DNA of 64,000 nucleotides from Azorhizobium doebereinerae UFLA1-100 (lineage in GTDB: Bacteria; Pseudomonadota; Alphaproteobacteria; Rhizobiales; Xanthobacteraceae), in assembly GCF_000473085.1 (NCBI RefSeq), contig NZ_AXBA01000005.1:62001-126000 (forward strand). Direction: 5' to 3'. This document shows positions 9,871-19,068 of this stretch, piece by piece. Below the pieces are notes generated by a model. The model was not told the DNA's origin. It worked only from the letters and a program-made list of their open reading frames with translations, and did not search any database. Every line of letters starts with the position of its first letter. Position 1 is the first letter of the stretch. Position numbers and translations under genes: made by a program.

Positions 9871-10224
9871 TGCGGCGCCTCAGCCGGCCGCGCGCGAGGC
9901 GCCGCGCGACCATCGCGAAGCCCTGGCATCGACCCGCCGTATCCGCTGCCTGTCCATGCCGCTGCCGCCTCTCGCCTGGTCCGTTGCCGGCGCGCAGAGC
10001 CGAGCCGCAAGGCGGCCCCGGTCTGCCGCAAACGCACGACGTCGCGCGCAAAGCGCCATCGCAATGTGGCGTCCGTGGGGCTTCCGCTGGGGCGTGACCC
10101 AGCGGCACGGCGGGGGATCGCCTGCGGACCGCAGGCCGGCTAGTCTGTCCATCCTTGGCACCGGACGCGGTCCGGCCCGCCCAGAGACACGGCCATGGCG
10201 CAGGGCCGCGCACAGGAGATCCCC
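9871..10224. other. 354-base intergenic region with an inverted repeat
   Basis: This region separates the divergent M23 and pirin genes. It starts with a 10-bp inverted repeat, GCGGCGCCTC (9872-9881) and GAGGCGCCGC (9896-9905), just upstream of the M23 start. I see no convincing gene; frames that cross it are codon-bias shadows. Promoters for both flanking genes must lie here, but I cannot place them. Confidence 0.5.
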
Positions 10225-11142
10225 ATGAGCTGGATGCCCTCCACCGACCCCGTCCTCGGCGATCCGCGCTCCTGCGATGCGTTGGAGCTGGTTATCGTGC
10301 CGCGCGTGCGCGACCTCGGCGATGGCTTCGCCGTGCGCCGCGCCCTGCCCCACGGCAAGCGGCAGATGGTCGGCCCGTTCATCTTCTTCGACCAGATGGG
10401 TCCGGTGCAGTTCCTGCCGGGCCAGGGGCTCGACGTGCGGCCCCACCCGCATATCGGGCTTGCCACCGTCACCTATCTGTTCGACGGCCGCATCATGCAC
10501 CGGGACAGCGAGGGCAACGCGCTGGAGATCACCCCCGGGGCCATGAACCTGATGACCGCCGGGCGCGGCATCGCCCATTCCGAGCGCAGCCCGGCGGAGG
10601 CCCGCACCGGCACCCAGACCATGGCCGGCATCCAGAGCTGGATCGCCCTGCCGCAGGCGCTGGAGGAGGTCGCCCCCTCGTTCCAGCATTTCGCCGCCGC
10701 CGATTTGCCGGTGGTGGAGGATTGCGGCGTCACCGCGCGGGTGATCGCCGGCTCCGCCTTCGGCGCCCGCTCGCCGGTGACCATGGCCTCGGACTGGCTC
10801 TATGCGGAGGTGCTGCTGGACGCGGCAGCGCAGATCCCGCTCGATCCCGACACGGAGGAGCGCGCGGTCTATGTGGCGGACGGCGAGGTGGAGATCGCCG
10901 GCGACCGCTTCGAGGGGCCGCGCCTGCTCATCTTCCGCCCCGGCGACCGCATCACCATCCGCGCCTTGCGCGCCTCCCGCCTGATGCTGCTGGGCGGCAC
11001 CGCGCTGGAAGGCCCGCGCTACATCTGGTGGAACTTCGTCTCCTCCCGCAAGGAGCGCATCCAGCAGGCCAAGGAGGACTGGAAGACCGGCCGCTTCGGA
11101 CATGTGCCGGACGAGAGCGAATTCATCCCCTTGCCGGAATAG
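10225..11142 (+). CDS. Pirin family protein
   Basis: A 305-residue bicupin. The N-terminal metal-binding motif is HPHIGLATVTYLFDG, with HRDSEGN and ITPGAMNLMTAGRGIAHSE next; these supply the His/Glu metal ligands of pirins. The second cupin ends in IWWNFVSSRKERIQQAKEDW, the standard pirin C-terminus. Bacterial pirins include quercetin-2,3-dioxygenase-like enzymes and regulators of central metabolism; the specific role is not evident. The ATG at 10225 follows CAGGAGAT. The next small gene starts 71 bases downstream. Confidence 0.93.
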   Translation: MSWMPSTDPVLGDPRSCDALELVIVPRVRDLGDGFAVRRALPHGKRQMVGPFIFFDQMGPVQFLPGQGLDVRPHPHIGLATVTYLFDGRIMHRDSEGNALEITPGAMNLMTAGRGIAHSERSPAEARTGTQTMAGIQSWIALPQALEEVAPSFQHFAAADLPVVEDCGVTARVIAGSAFGARSPVTMASDWLYAEVLLDAAAQIPLDPDTEERAVYVADGEVEIAGDRFEGPRLLIFRPGDRITIRALRASRLMLLGGTALEGPRYIWWNFVSSRKERIQQAKEDWKTGRFGHVPDESEFIPLPE

Positions 11143-11213
11143 GCCGGATCCGCGCGCGGCTTGGTCTGCCGTCCGCCGGCTCCGGCGCAGCGTGCTCGAA
11201 CAGGGAGGCTCAC

Positions 11214-11411
11214 ATGAGCGACGTGCCGAACGAGGGGAAAGTTCCGGCCCCCAGCCACCCCGAGGAGCTTACCGCCGACTGGGAGCTGAAGCTCGGCAAG
11301 CTGAACATCCACGCGCGAGCCCGATGCACGCCCGCCGGCATCGTGACCGCCGGCATCGCGGCGACCGCGATCCTGCTGGCGGTGCGCGCCCTCATCCGCG
11401 CCCGGCGCTGA
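11214..11411 (+). CDS. Small hypothetical membrane protein
   Basis: A 65-residue protein with a charged N-terminal half (SDVPNEGKVPAPSHPEELTADWELKLGKLNIHARA), one hydrophobic helix (about 44-60, GIVTAGIAATAILLAVRAL) and an Arg-rich end. A strong ribosome binding site (CAGGGAGG) lies 6 bases before the ATG. I do not recognise the family. It follows the pirin gene on the same strand and may be cotranscribed. Confidence 0.65.
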   Translation: MSDVPNEGKVPAPSHPEELTADWELKLGKLNIHARARCTPAGIVTAGIAATAILLAVRALIRARR

Positions 11412-11491
11412 GCGGGATCGACCGACGCAGCGAATGCCGCCTGGACGCGCAGGATGGCGATTTTCGACCTTAACGCGTCCCTGCGATTGAC

Positions 11492-11509
11492 TGACTGACG
11501 AGTCAGTCA
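11492..11509. promoter_or_regulatory. Perfect 18-bp palindrome, probable TetR operator
   Basis: TGACTGAC-GA-GTCAGTCA is perfectly symmetric and ends 12 bases before the TetR start codon. A further TGAC precedes it, extending the left arm to TGACTGACTGAC (11488-11499). This spacing is typical of TetR autoregulation; the downstream export genes would be controlled together. Confidence 0.7.
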
Positions 11510-11521
11510 TAACGTTCCGGC

Positions 11522-12166
11522 ATGACCAGCCTGTCCCCCGCCCGTCGCCCGCACGACAAGGCCGCCCGCCGCGCCGACATCCTGGCGGCGGCGCTTGAGG
11601 TCTTCGCCGCCAACGGCTTCGCCAACGCGCGCCTGGACGACGTGGCGCGTGCGGCGGGGGTCGCCAAGGGCACCCTCTATCTCTATTTCGCGGACAAGCA
11701 GGCGCTGTTCGAGGGGCTCATCAAGGAGAATCTCGCGCCCATTCCCGACGTCGCTTCCGGCATGCTGAGCGCCTTCGAGGGATCGACGTCGGAATTGATC
11801 CGCGCCCTCGTCGCCCTGCTGCTGGCCCGCATCCAGACGCCCCAGGCGCGGCAGGTGATGCAATTGATGATCAGCGAGGGGCATCGCTTCCCCGACCTGG
11901 CGGCCTTCCATTATCGCGAGGTGGTCACGCCGGGTCTCGGCGTCGTCCGGGCCATCGTGGCGCGCGGCGTGGCGCGCGGCGAGATCCGGCGCGCGCCGCA
12001 GGCCGAGGCGCTGACCCGCCATCCGCAGGCGCTGTTCGCGCCCTTCCTTACCGCCGTGGTCTGGAACATGACCTTCGACAAGGTGGCGCCGCTCGACGAG
12101 GCGGCGTTCGCCGAGGACTACATCGCCCTGCTGCTGGGCGGCCTGAACGGCGGAGAGACGTCCTGA
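11522..12166 (+). CDS. TetR/AcrR-family transcriptional regulator
   Basis: A 214-residue repressor. The N-terminal helix-turn-helix runs from ADILAAALEVFAANGFANAR to VAKGTLYLYFADKQALFEGL (about 19-63), the standard TetR pattern. The C-terminal ligand-binding domain is of the TetR_C type with QTPQARQVMQLMISEG. It is the first gene of an operon: its TGA overlaps the ATG of the HlyD gene by one base. The order TetR, HlyD, ABC ATPase, ABC permease resembles the E. coli cecR-ybhGFSR operon, but with one permease instead of two. The ligand is unknown. Confidence 0.92.
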   Translation: MTSLSPARRPHDKAARRADILAAALEVFAANGFANARLDDVARAAGVAKGTLYLYFADKQALFEGLIKENLAPIPDVASGMLSAFEGSTSELIRALVALLLARIQTPQARQVMQLMISEGHRFPDLAAFHYREVVTPGLGVVRAIVARGVARGEIRRAPQAEALTRHPQALFAPFLTAVVWNMTFDKVAPLDEAAFAEDYIALLLGGLNGGETS

Positions 12167-13134
12167 TGCGTGCCCTTCGTCCGATCCCGCGTCTCGCCCT
12201 GCCGCTCTGCGCCCTCCTCGCCCTCGCCGCCTGCGGCGCCGAGGAGCCGCGCAGCTTCTCCGGCTATGTGGAAGGCGACCTGCTCTATATCGGCCCGCAG
12301 GAGGCCGGGCGCGTCCTCACCCTGCCGGTCCAGGAAGGCAGCCGCGTCACCGCCGGCGCCGTCGTGGCGAGGCTGGAGGACGACGTGCAGAAGGCCGACC
12401 TCGCCGCCGCCCAAGGCACGCTCGCGGAGGCGCAGGCCAAGCTCGCCAAGGCCAGGGCCGCCGCCCAGCGGCCGGAGGAGATCGCCATCCTCCAGGCCAG
12501 CGAGCGCCGCGCCACCACCGCCCTCGACCTCGCGCGCATCGAGCTGGAGCGCCAGAAGACGCTGGTGCCGAAGGGCGCCTCCTCCCAGGCCAATCTCGAC
12601 ACCGCCCAGCACACCTACGACCAGAACCAGGCCAGCCTGGACGAAATCCGCCGCCAGATCGACGTGGGCCGCATCGCCTCCCGCGACGAGGACATCGCCG
12701 CCGCCGACGCCGCCGCCCGCAGCGCGAGCGCCACCGCGGACGCCGCCGCCATCCGCCTCGCCCGCCGCACCCTGGTGACGCCGCAGGACGGACAGGTGCA
12801 GACACTCTATTACCGCGTGGGCGAGCTGGTGCCGGAGGGGCGCCCCGTGGTCTCCGTGCTCCCCCCCGGGCTGGTGAAGGTGCGCTTCTTCGTGCCCGAG
12901 GCGCAATTGCCCAAGGTGAAGATAGGCCAGCCCGTCGCCGTGTCCTGCGACGGCTGCCCGCCGCTGACGGCCGACGTCTCCTTCATCTCCGACAGCGCGG
13001 AATATACCCCACCGGTGATCTACAGCCGCGAGGAGCGCTCCAAGCTGGTCTATCTGGTGGAAGCCCGTCCGCGCGATCCGGCGCTGGCCCGGCCGGGCCA
13101 GCCGGTGACGGTCTCGCTGACGGGCACGCCATGA
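12166..13134 (+). CDS. HlyD-family periplasmic adaptor lipoprotein
   Basis: A 322-residue membrane fusion protein. The signal peptide ends in a lipobox LAAC, giving a lipidated Cys23. A biotinyl/lipoyl-like half (GRVLTLPVQEGSRVTAGAVVARLED) is followed by a long coiled coil (about 77-190, rich in Ala, Gln and Glu) and the second lipoyl half (LVTPQDGQVQTLYYRVGELVPEGRPVV, in outline), then a beta-barrel. It would link the inner-membrane ABC exporter to an outer-membrane channel. It overlaps the regulator by one base and the ATPase gene by four (ATGA), so translation is coupled. Confidence 0.93.
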   Translation: MRALRPIPRLALPLCALLALAACGAEEPRSFSGYVEGDLLYIGPQEAGRVLTLPVQEGSRVTAGAVVARLEDDVQKADLAAAQGTLAEAQAKLAKARAAAQRPEEIAILQASERRATTALDLARIELERQKTLVPKGASSQANLDTAQHTYDQNQASLDEIRRQIDVGRIASRDEDIAAADAAARSASATADAAAIRLARRTLVTPQDGQVQTLYYRVGELVPEGRPVVSVLPPGLVKVRFFVPEAQLPKVKIGQPVAVSCDGCPPLTADVSFISDSAEYTPPVIYSREERSKLVYLVEARPRDPALARPGQPVTVSLTGTP

Positions 13135-14102
13135 CCGCGGCGGGCGCCTTCGCGCCGCCGGAGGTGGCGATCTCGGTGGAGGGGCTGAGCAAGAAGTTCG
13201 GCGACCGGCTGGTGGTGGACAACCTCACCATGAGCGTGCGGCGCGGCCAGATCTACGGCTTCCTCGGCCCCAACGGCTCGGGCAAGACCACCACCATCCG
13301 CATGCTCTGCGGCCTGCTGACCCCGGACGCCGGGCACGGCACCTGCCTCGGCCTCGACATCCGCACCCAGTCGCGCGAGATCCGGAAGCACGTGGGCTAC
13401 ATGACGCAGAAATTCTCGCTCTATACGGACCTCTCCGTGCGCGAGAATTTGGAGTTCGTCGCCCGCCTCTACGGCGTGCCCCGGCCGGAGGATGCCGCCC
13501 AGCAGGCGCTGGTGCGGCTCGGGCTGGAGGGGCGCGGCCGGCAATTGGCCGGTGAGCTCTCCGGCGGCTGGAAGCAGCGCCTCGCGCTCGGCGCCTGCAT
13601 CCTGCCCGCGCCCCAGCTCCTGCTGCTGGACGAGCCCACCGCCGGCGTCGACCCGCAGGCACGCCGTGAATTCTGGGCCCAGATCCACGACCTGGCCGCC
13701 GAGGGCCTCACCGTGCTGGTCTCCACCCATTACATGGACGAGGCCGAACGCTGCCACGAGATCGCGTACATCGCCTATGGCCACCTGCTCGCCCGCGGCA
13801 CGGTGGCGGAGGTGGTCGCCGGCTCCGGCCTCGTGACCTATGTGGTGGACGTCGCCCGCGACGGCCGCGATCCCGGCGCCGTCATCGCCGCGCTGAGCAA
13901 GGCACTCAGCGGGAACCCGGCGGTGAAGATGGTGGCGCCCTTCGGCATCAGCCTGCATGTCTCCGGCCATGACGCCGACGCCCTGGAGGCGGCGATCGCC
14001 CCGTTCCGGGCGCAGGAGGGCCTCTCCTGGCGGCGCGAGACCGCGACGCTGGAAGACGTGTTCATCGACCTGATGATGCGCTCCCAGGACATGCTGCGAT
14101 GA
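13131..14102 (+). CDS. ABC exporter ATP-binding protein (DrrA/YbhF type)
   Basis: A 323-residue ATPase. Walker A is GPNGSGKTT (46-54), the Q-loop lies in GYMTQKFSLYTDLSVREN, the signature is LSGGWKQRLALG and Walker B is LLLLDEPTAGVDPQ. The H-loop is STHYMDEAE. The C-terminal 80 residues form the extra domain common in drug-export ATPases (DUF4162-like). It energises the permease encoded next, which it overlaps by 4 bases. YbhF of E. coli has two ATPase domains in tandem; this one has a single domain. Confidence 0.95.
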   Translation: MTAAGAFAPPEVAISVEGLSKKFGDRLVVDNLTMSVRRGQIYGFLGPNGSGKTTTIRMLCGLLTPDAGHGTCLGLDIRTQSREIRKHVGYMTQKFSLYTDLSVRENLEFVARLYGVPRPEDAAQQALVRLGLEGRGRQLAGELSGGWKQRLALGACILPAPQLLLLDEPTAGVDPQARREFWAQIHDLAAEGLTVLVSTHYMDEAERCHEIAYIAYGHLLARGTVAEVVAGSGLVTYVVDVARDGRDPGAVIAALSKALSGNPAVKMVAPFGISLHVSGHDADALEAAIAPFRAQEGLSWRRETATLEDVFIDLMMRSQDMLR

Positions 14103-15235
14103 GCGCGCCCCCCGACATCGCCGGCTTCTTCCGCCGCGTCGCCGCCATGGTGCGCAAGGAGTTCATCCAGCTGCGCCGCGACCGGGTGACGTTCGCCACC
14201 ATGATCGCCATCCCGCTGCTCCAGCTCATCCTGTTCGGCTATGCCATCAACACCACGCCGCGCCACCTGCCCACCGCCGTGCTGGTGCATGAGAACACCG
14301 CCGCCAGCCGGGCCATCCTGGCGGCGCTGAAGAACACCGCCTTCTTCAGCCTGACCCACGAGCCGGCCGACGATGCCGAGGCCGAGCACCTGATCCGCGG
14401 CGGCGACGTGCTGTTCCTCGTCGAGATCCCCGCCGGCTTCGAGCGCGCGCTGCGGCGCGGCGAGACGCCCCAGTTGCTCGTGGCGGCGGACGCCACCGAC
14501 CCGGTGGCCTCGGGCAATGCGCTCGGCGCTCTCTCCGGCGTCGTGTCCAGCGCGCTGGCCCGCGAGCGCTTCGTGGATGCCGCCGGCACCGCCCCGTTCG
14601 AGATCGTCCAGCACCGGCGCTACAATCCCGCCGGCACCTCGCAGCTCAACATCGTGCCGGGCCTGCTCGGCACCATCCTCACCATGACCATGCTCATCTT
14701 CACCGCCTTGTCGGTGACCCGGGAGACCGAGCGCGGCACCATGGAGAGCCTGCTCTCCATGCCCATCCATCCGGTGGAGATCATGCTGGGCAAGATCATC
14801 CCCTATGTGCTGGTGGGGGTGATGCAGGGGGTTCTGATCCTCGGTGCCGGGATGATCCTGTTCTCGGTGCCGCTGGAAGGCAGCCTGCTGCTGCTCTCGG
14901 CCGGGACGCTGCTGTTCATCACCGCCAACCTCGCCACCGGCTACACCTTCTCCACCCTGGCGCAGAACCAGCTCCAGGCGGTGCAGATGACCTTCATGTA
15001 CTTCCTGCCCAACATCCTCCTGTCCGGCTTCATGTTCCCCTTCGCCGGCATGCCGGTGTGGGCGCAGTGGATTTCCGAATGCCTGCCGCTCACCCATTAC
15101 CTGCGCATGGTGCGCGGCATCCTGTTGAAGAATGCGGGCTTCGCCGACCTCCAGTCGGACATCGCCATCCTCGCCGTCCTGATGCTGGTGTCCATGGGCA
15201 TCGCCGTGGCCCGCTTCCGCCAGACGCTGGATTGA
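14099..15235 (+). CDS. ABC-2 type export permease
   Basis: A 378-residue inner-membrane permease of the ABC2_membrane_3/YbhS-R type. A first membrane segment (MIAIPLLQLILFGYAINT, about 34-51) is followed by a large periplasmic loop and five more hydrophobic segments from about 185. The conserved block TRETERGTMESLLSMPIHPVEIMLGKI is present. The last membrane part (LPNILLSGFMFPFAGMPVWAQWISECLPLTHYLRMVRGI, in outline) is diagnostic. With the HlyD protein and ATPase it forms an export pump; the substrate is unknown. It is the last gene of the operon. Confidence 0.93.
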   Translation: MSAPPDIAGFFRRVAAMVRKEFIQLRRDRVTFATMIAIPLLQLILFGYAINTTPRHLPTAVLVHENTAASRAILAALKNTAFFSLTHEPADDAEAEHLIRGGDVLFLVEIPAGFERALRRGETPQLLVAADATDPVASGNALGALSGVVSSALARERFVDAAGTAPFEIVQHRRYNPAGTSQLNIVPGLLGTILTMTMLIFTALSVTRETERGTMESLLSMPIHPVEIMLGKIIPYVLVGVMQGVLILGAGMILFSVPLEGSLLLLSAGTLLFITANLATGYTFSTLAQNQLQAVQMTFMYFLPNILLSGFMFPFAGMPVWAQWISECLPLTHYLRMVRGILLKNAGFADLQSDIAILAVLMLVSMGIAVARFRQTLD

Positions 15236-15326
15236 GCGGGAGCCGGCCGCGCCGCGCCCGAAGCTGGAACGAGGCTTACGTATTTCCCCGTGCGACAACC
15301 CGGACGGCCCCTCCGGTCACGTACCT

Positions 15327-15340
15327 TTGACCTGTATCAA
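15327..15340. promoter_or_regulatory. FNR/FixK-type box upstream of ccoN
   Basis: TTGACCTGTATCAA fits the consensus TTGAT-N4-ATCAA in 9 of 10 informative positions. Its centre lies about 84 bases before the ccoN ATG, so an activator at -41.5 would give a start site near 15375. FNR, FixK and AnR proteins activate cbb3 oxidase genes at low oxygen in many proteobacteria. The regulator gene is not in the window. Confidence 0.8.
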
Positions 15341-15417
15341 GGTGAAACGACCCTCCTGCCGCAAGGTGCCCGCGAGGCTAGCGGGCGGCTTGTCCGCCTC
15401 GCCGCAAGGGGTTGCCA

Positions 15418-17073
15418 ATGTCCACTGTCCAGACACCCGCCAAGAGCATGACCGGGGGAGAACTCGGTCTGATCCTGGTGTTCGCCGCGCTCGGCTTCTT
15501 CTCGGTTGTCGTGGCCGCCAAGGCCTACACGCCGGAATATGCCTTCCACGCCTATCTGTTCGCAGCGGCGAGCATCGCCACGGTTTTCATCATCGGGAAC
15601 CGCTACATGGACCGGCCGGCGGAACTTCCGCCCCAGACCATCGACGGTAAGCCCAACTACAACATGTTGCCCGTGAAGGTCGGCACCCTGCTGGCGCTGT
15701 TCTGGGGCATCGCGGGCTTCCTCATCGGCGTCATCATCGCCCTGCAGATGGCCTTTCCGCTGCTGAATTTCGACCTGCCCTGGATTTCCTTCGGCCGGCT
15801 GCGCCCGCTGCACACCTCGGCGGTGATCTTCGCCTTCGGCGGCAACGTGCTGATCGCCAGCTCGTTCTACGTGGTCCAGCGCACCAGCCACGCCCGCCTC
15901 GCGGGCTATCTGGCGCCCTGGTTCGTGGTCCTGGGCTACAATTTCTTCATCGTCATCGCCGGCACGGGCTATCTGCTCGGCATCACCCAGGGCAAGGAAT
16001 ACGCCGAGCCGGAATGGTATGCCGACCTGTGGCTGACCATCGTGTGGGTGACCTACTTCCTGGTGTTCCTGGGCACGGTGCTGAAGCGCAAGGAACCCCA
16101 CATCTATGTGGCCAACTGGTTCTATTTCGCCTTCATCCTGACCATCGCCGTCCTGCACCTCGGCAACAACGCCGCGATCCCGGTCTCGGTGTTCTCGCCC
16201 AAGTCCTACATCGTCTGGTCGGGCGTGCAGGATGCCATGGTGCAGTGGTGGTACGGCCACAACGCGGTGGGCTTCTTCCTGACCGCGGGCTTCCTCGCCC
16301 TCATGTACTATTTCATTCCGAAGCGGGCTGAGCGGCCGGTCTATTCCTACCGCCTGTCCATCGTCCATTTCTGGGCGCTGATCTTCCTCTACATCTGGGC
16401 CGGTCCCCACCACCTGCACTACACGGCGCTGCCGGACTGGGCGCAGACGCTGGGCATGACCTTCTCCATCATCCTGTGGATGCCCTCCTGGGGCGGCATG
16501 ATCAACGGCCTGATGACGCTCTCGGGCGCCTGGGACAAGCTGCGCACCGACCCGGTGATCCGCATGATGGTGGTGGCCGTCGCCTTCTACGGCATGGCGA
16601 CCTTCGAAGGCCCGATGATGTCGGTGAAGAGCGTGAACTCGCTCAGCCACTACACGGAATGGGGCATCGGCCACGTGCATTCCGGCGCGCTCGGCTGGGT
16701 CGCCTACATCTCCTTCGGCGCTATCTACTGCCTGGTGCCGTGGCTCTGGAACAAGCGCGAGATGTATTCGATGAAGGCCATCGAGTGGCACTTCTGGATC
16801 TCGACGCTCGGCATCGTGCTCTACATCTCCTCCATGTGGGTCGCGGGCATCCTCCAGGGCCTCATGTGGCGCGCCTACACCTCGCTGGGCTTCCTCGAAT
16901 ACTCCTTCATCGAGACGGTCGAGGCGATCCATCCGCTGTACGTGATCCGTGCCGTGGGCGGCATCCTCTTCCTCGCCGGCGCCCTCATCATGGCCTGGAA
17001 CGTGGTCATGACCATCTATCGTGCCGAAACGGTGTCGCAGCCGAGCGGCGTCGCCCTCGCGCCCGCCGAATGA
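15418..17073 (+). CDS. ccoN: cbb3-type cytochrome c oxidase subunit I
   Basis: A 551-residue haem-copper oxidase catalytic subunit with about 12-14 membrane helices. Conserved blocks include [19 protein letters not shown] (low-spin haem His), [19 protein letters not shown] (Cu-B region), [18 protein letters not shown] (the paired Cu-B histidines) and [20 protein letters not shown] (high-spin and low-spin haem ligands). It reduces O2 to water at low oxygen and pumps protons. The ATG at 15418 is chosen because it gives MSTVQ and a spaced AAGGGG; a TTG two codons upstream is unlikely. First gene of ccoNOQP. Confidence 0.97.
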   Translation: MSTVQTPAKSMTGGELGLILVFAALGFFSVVVAAKAYTPEYAFHAYLFAAASIATVFIIGNRYMDRPAELPPQTIDGKPNYNMLPVKVGTLLALFWGIAGFLIGVIIALQMAFPLLNFDLPWISFGRLRPLHTSAVIFAFGGNVLIASSFYVVQRTSHARLAGYLAPWFVVLGYNFFIVIAGTGYLLGITQGKEYAEPEWYADLWLTIVWVTYFLVFLGTVLKRKEPHIYVANWFYFAFILTIAVLHLGNNAAIPVSVFSPKSYIVWSGVQDAMVQWWYGHNAVGFFLTAGFLALMYYFIPKRAERPVYSYRLSIVHFWALIFLYIWAGPHHLHYTALPDWAQTLGMTFSIILWMPSWGGMINGLMTLSGAWDKLRTDPVIRMMVVAVAFYGMATFEGPMMSVKSVNSLSHYTEWGIGHVHSGALGWVAYISFGAIYCLVPWLWNKREMYSMKAIEWHFWISTLGIVLYISSMWVAGILQGLMWRAYTSLGFLEYSFIETVEAIHPLYVIRAVGGILFLAGALIMAWNVVMTIYRAETVSQPSGVALAPAE

Positions 17074-17084
17074 CGGAGGCATAA

Positions 17085-17825
17085 ATGTCCGCGACATCCA
17101 TCTGGTCCAAGCACGCCATCTTCGAGAAGCACTCGATCTTCCTGCTTCTCGGCGTGCTGATCGTGATCTCCATCGGCGGCCTCGTCGAGATCGTCCCGCT
17201 GTTCTACCTGAAGAGCACCATCGAGAAGGTGGACGGGGTTCGCCCCTACACCCCGCTGGAGCTCGCCGGGCGCAACATCTATCTGCGCGAGGGCTGCTAT
17301 GCCTGCCACAGCCAGATGATCCGCCCGCTGCGCGACGAAGTGGAGCGTTACGGCCACTATTCGCTGGCCGCCGAGAGCATGTACGACCACCCCTTCCAGT
17401 GGGGCTCCAAGCGCACTGGCCCGGATATCGCCCGCGTGGGCGGCAAGTATTCGGACATGTGGCAGCTTGAGCATCTCAACAACCCGCGCTCCGTGGTGCC
17501 CGCCTCGATCATGCCCGGCTATCCCTGGCTGGCGAAGACCCCGCTCTCCGCCAAGCACATCGCCGACGACATGAAGGTGCTGCGCGCGGAAGGCGTGCCC
17601 TACACGGACGAGATGATCGCCTCCGCGCAGGACGACCTGAAGCTCCAGGCGACGCCCGAAGCCGACGCCGACGCATTGCAGAAGCGCTATCCCAAGGCGC
17701 AGGCCCGCGACTTCGACGGCAATCCCGAGACGCTGACCGAAGCGGACGCCCTGATCGCCTATCTCCAGCAGCTCGGCACACAGGTCGATTTCAAGCTCTA
17801 CGACAACAAGGCGAACGTGAGGTGA
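17085..17825 (+). CDS. ccoO: cbb3-type cytochrome c oxidase subunit II (monohaem)
   Basis: A 246-residue membrane-anchored cytochrome c. One N-terminal helix (about 17-40, [20 protein letters not shown]) is followed by a periplasmic domain with one haem c site, CYACH at 71-75, inside [16 protein letters not shown], diagnostic for CcoO. The axial Met lies in the later SIMPGYPWL block. It passes electrons from CcoP to CcoN. A good GGAGG lies before the ATG, 11 bases after ccoN. Confidence 0.97.
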   Translation: MSATSIWSKHAIFEKHSIFLLLGVLIVISIGGLVEIVPLFYLKSTIEKVDGVRPYTPLELAGRNIYLREGCYACHSQMIRPLRDEVERYGHYSLAAESMYDHPFQWGSKRTGPDIARVGGKYSDMWQLEHLNNPRSVVPASIMPGYPWLAKTPLSAKHIADDMKVLRAEGVPYTDEMIASAQDDLKLQATPEADADALQKRYPKAQARDFDGNPETLTEADALIAYLQQLGTQVDFKLYDNKANVR

Positions 17826-17828
17826 GCC

Positions 17829-17984
17829 ATGCGTGACATCTACATGCAACTGGCCGGCTTCGCGCAGACCTGGGGCCTGATCTACTTCTTCGGTGCCTTT
17901 CTCTGCGTGTGCGCTTACGCCTACTGGCCCTCGAAGAAGAAGAGCTTCGATGCGGCCGCCCAGATTCCCCTGAAGGAGGATTGA
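17829..17984 (+). CDS. ccoQ: cbb3-type oxidase small subunit
   Basis: A 51-residue protein beginning MRDIYMQLAGFAQTWGLIYF, with one membrane helix and a short cytoplasmic tail (YWPSKKKSFDAAAQIPLKED). CcoQ subunits of this size and topology (FixQ, about 50-60 residues) stabilise the complex between CcoO and CcoP. It starts 3 bases after ccoO, and its stop is 2 bases before the ccoP GTG. Confidence 0.92.
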   Translation: MRDIYMQLAGFAQTWGLIYFFGAFLCVCAYAYWPSKKKSFDAAAQIPLKED

Positions 17985-17986
17985 TC

Positions 17987-18868
17987 GTGAGCACCGCGCA
18001 CGACAGCCATGACAAGGGGGTGGATGCCGCGACGGGCACCCCCACCACCGGCCACGAGTGGGACGGCATCCAGGAACTCAACAATCCGCTGCCGCGCTGG
18101 TGGCTGTGGACCTTCTACGCCACCATCCTGTGGGCCATCGGCTATTGGGTGGTCTATCCGGCCTGGCCGCTGGTCTCCAGCTTCACCCCCGGCCTGTCGG
18201 GCTGGCATTCCCGCTCGGCGGTGGTGGAGCAGCTGGCGGACCTGCAGAAGCTGCGGGCCGTCTCCTCGGCCAAGCTCGCCAACGTTCCGCTGGACGAGAT
18301 CGAGAAGAATCCCGAGCTTCTCAACCTCGCCCGCGCCGAGGGCCGGGTGGCCTTCGCCGACAATTGCGCGCCCTGCCACGGGGCGGGCGGCGGCGGCGCC
18401 AAGGGCTTCCCGAACCTCAATGACGACGACTGGCTGTGGGGCGGCACGCTGGAGCAGATCAGCGCCACCATCACCCACGGCGCCCGCTCGGGCGACGACG
18501 AGGGCCACCAGGGCAACATGATGGCGTTCGGCCCGATCCTGACCAAGGCGGAGATCTCCGACGTGGCGGACTATGTCCGCTCCCTGTCGGGCACCGGCCC
18601 CAAGGATCTGCCGAGCGTGCAGAAGGGCGCCGCGGTGTTCGCCGCCAATTGCGCCGCCTGCCACGGCGAGGACGGCAAGGGGAACCAGGAGCTCGGCTCC
18701 AAGAACCTCACCGACGGCATCTGGCTCTATGGCGGCGACAAGGCCACCATCGTCCAGACGATCACCAACGGTCGTGGCGGCGTGATGCCGGCCTGGACCA
18801 GCCGCCTGTCGCCCACCACCATCAAGGCCCTGACCGTCTACGTCCACACCCTGGGCGGCGGCCAGTGA
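17987..18868 (+). CDS. ccoP: cbb3-type cytochrome c oxidase subunit III (dihaem)
   Basis: A 293-residue dihaem cytochrome. The N-terminus carries the family block EWDGIQELNNPLPRWWLWTF followed by a membrane helix. Two haem c motifs are CAPCH and CAACH, each in a cytochrome c domain with a later Met ligand (GNMMAFG, GVMPAW). It is the electron entry subunit of the oxidase. The GTG at 17987 follows AAGGAGG at the right distance, and an upstream extension would overlap all of ccoQ, so this start is preferred. Confidence 0.96.
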   Translation: MSTAHDSHDKGVDAATGTPTTGHEWDGIQELNNPLPRWWLWTFYATILWAIGYWVVYPAWPLVSSFTPGLSGWHSRSAVVEQLADLQKLRAVSSAKLANVPLDEIEKNPELLNLARAEGRVAFADNCAPCHGAGGGGAKGFPNLNDDDWLWGGTLEQISATITHGARSGDDEGHQGNMMAFGPILTKAEISDVADYVRSLSGTGPKDLPSVQKGAAVFAANCAACHGEDGKGNQELGSKNLTDGIWLYGGDKATIVQTITNGRGGVMPAWTSRLSPTTIKALTVYVHTLGGGQ

Positions 18869-18922
18869 CCCTCGGGATCCGGGCCGGCCACGCCGGGCCG
18901 GATCACGCATCAGGATCGAGAC

Positions 18923-18954
18923 CCCATCCCGTCCGGCATGCCGGGCGGGATGGG
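18923..18954. other. 15-bp hairpin between ccoP and ccoG
   Basis: A nearly perfect stem (15 pairs, one G-U) starting CCCATCCCG and closing CGGGATGGG lies in the 200-base gap after ccoP. There is no T tract. It could act as an mRNA stability or partial-termination element that makes oxidase subunits more abundant than assembly factors. This is inferred from structure only. Confidence 0.5.
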
Positions 18955-19068
18955 CTCCAGGCGCCGGCGGTCCGCACGCGACCTGCCGGCGTTCGTGCAG
19001 GCCCCAGGGGACGGCGCATGGCGCATCCCCATCCTCATCCGGGATAGACCCGGCAAGAGCCCCGCATC

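Noticed and set aside
6820-10143. A plus-strand frame of over 1100 codons across gshB and the M23 gene
   Set aside because: It runs antisense to two well-supported genes and a non-coding gap, is full of His, Arg and Gly as expected from codon-bias shadows, and has no recognisable motif.
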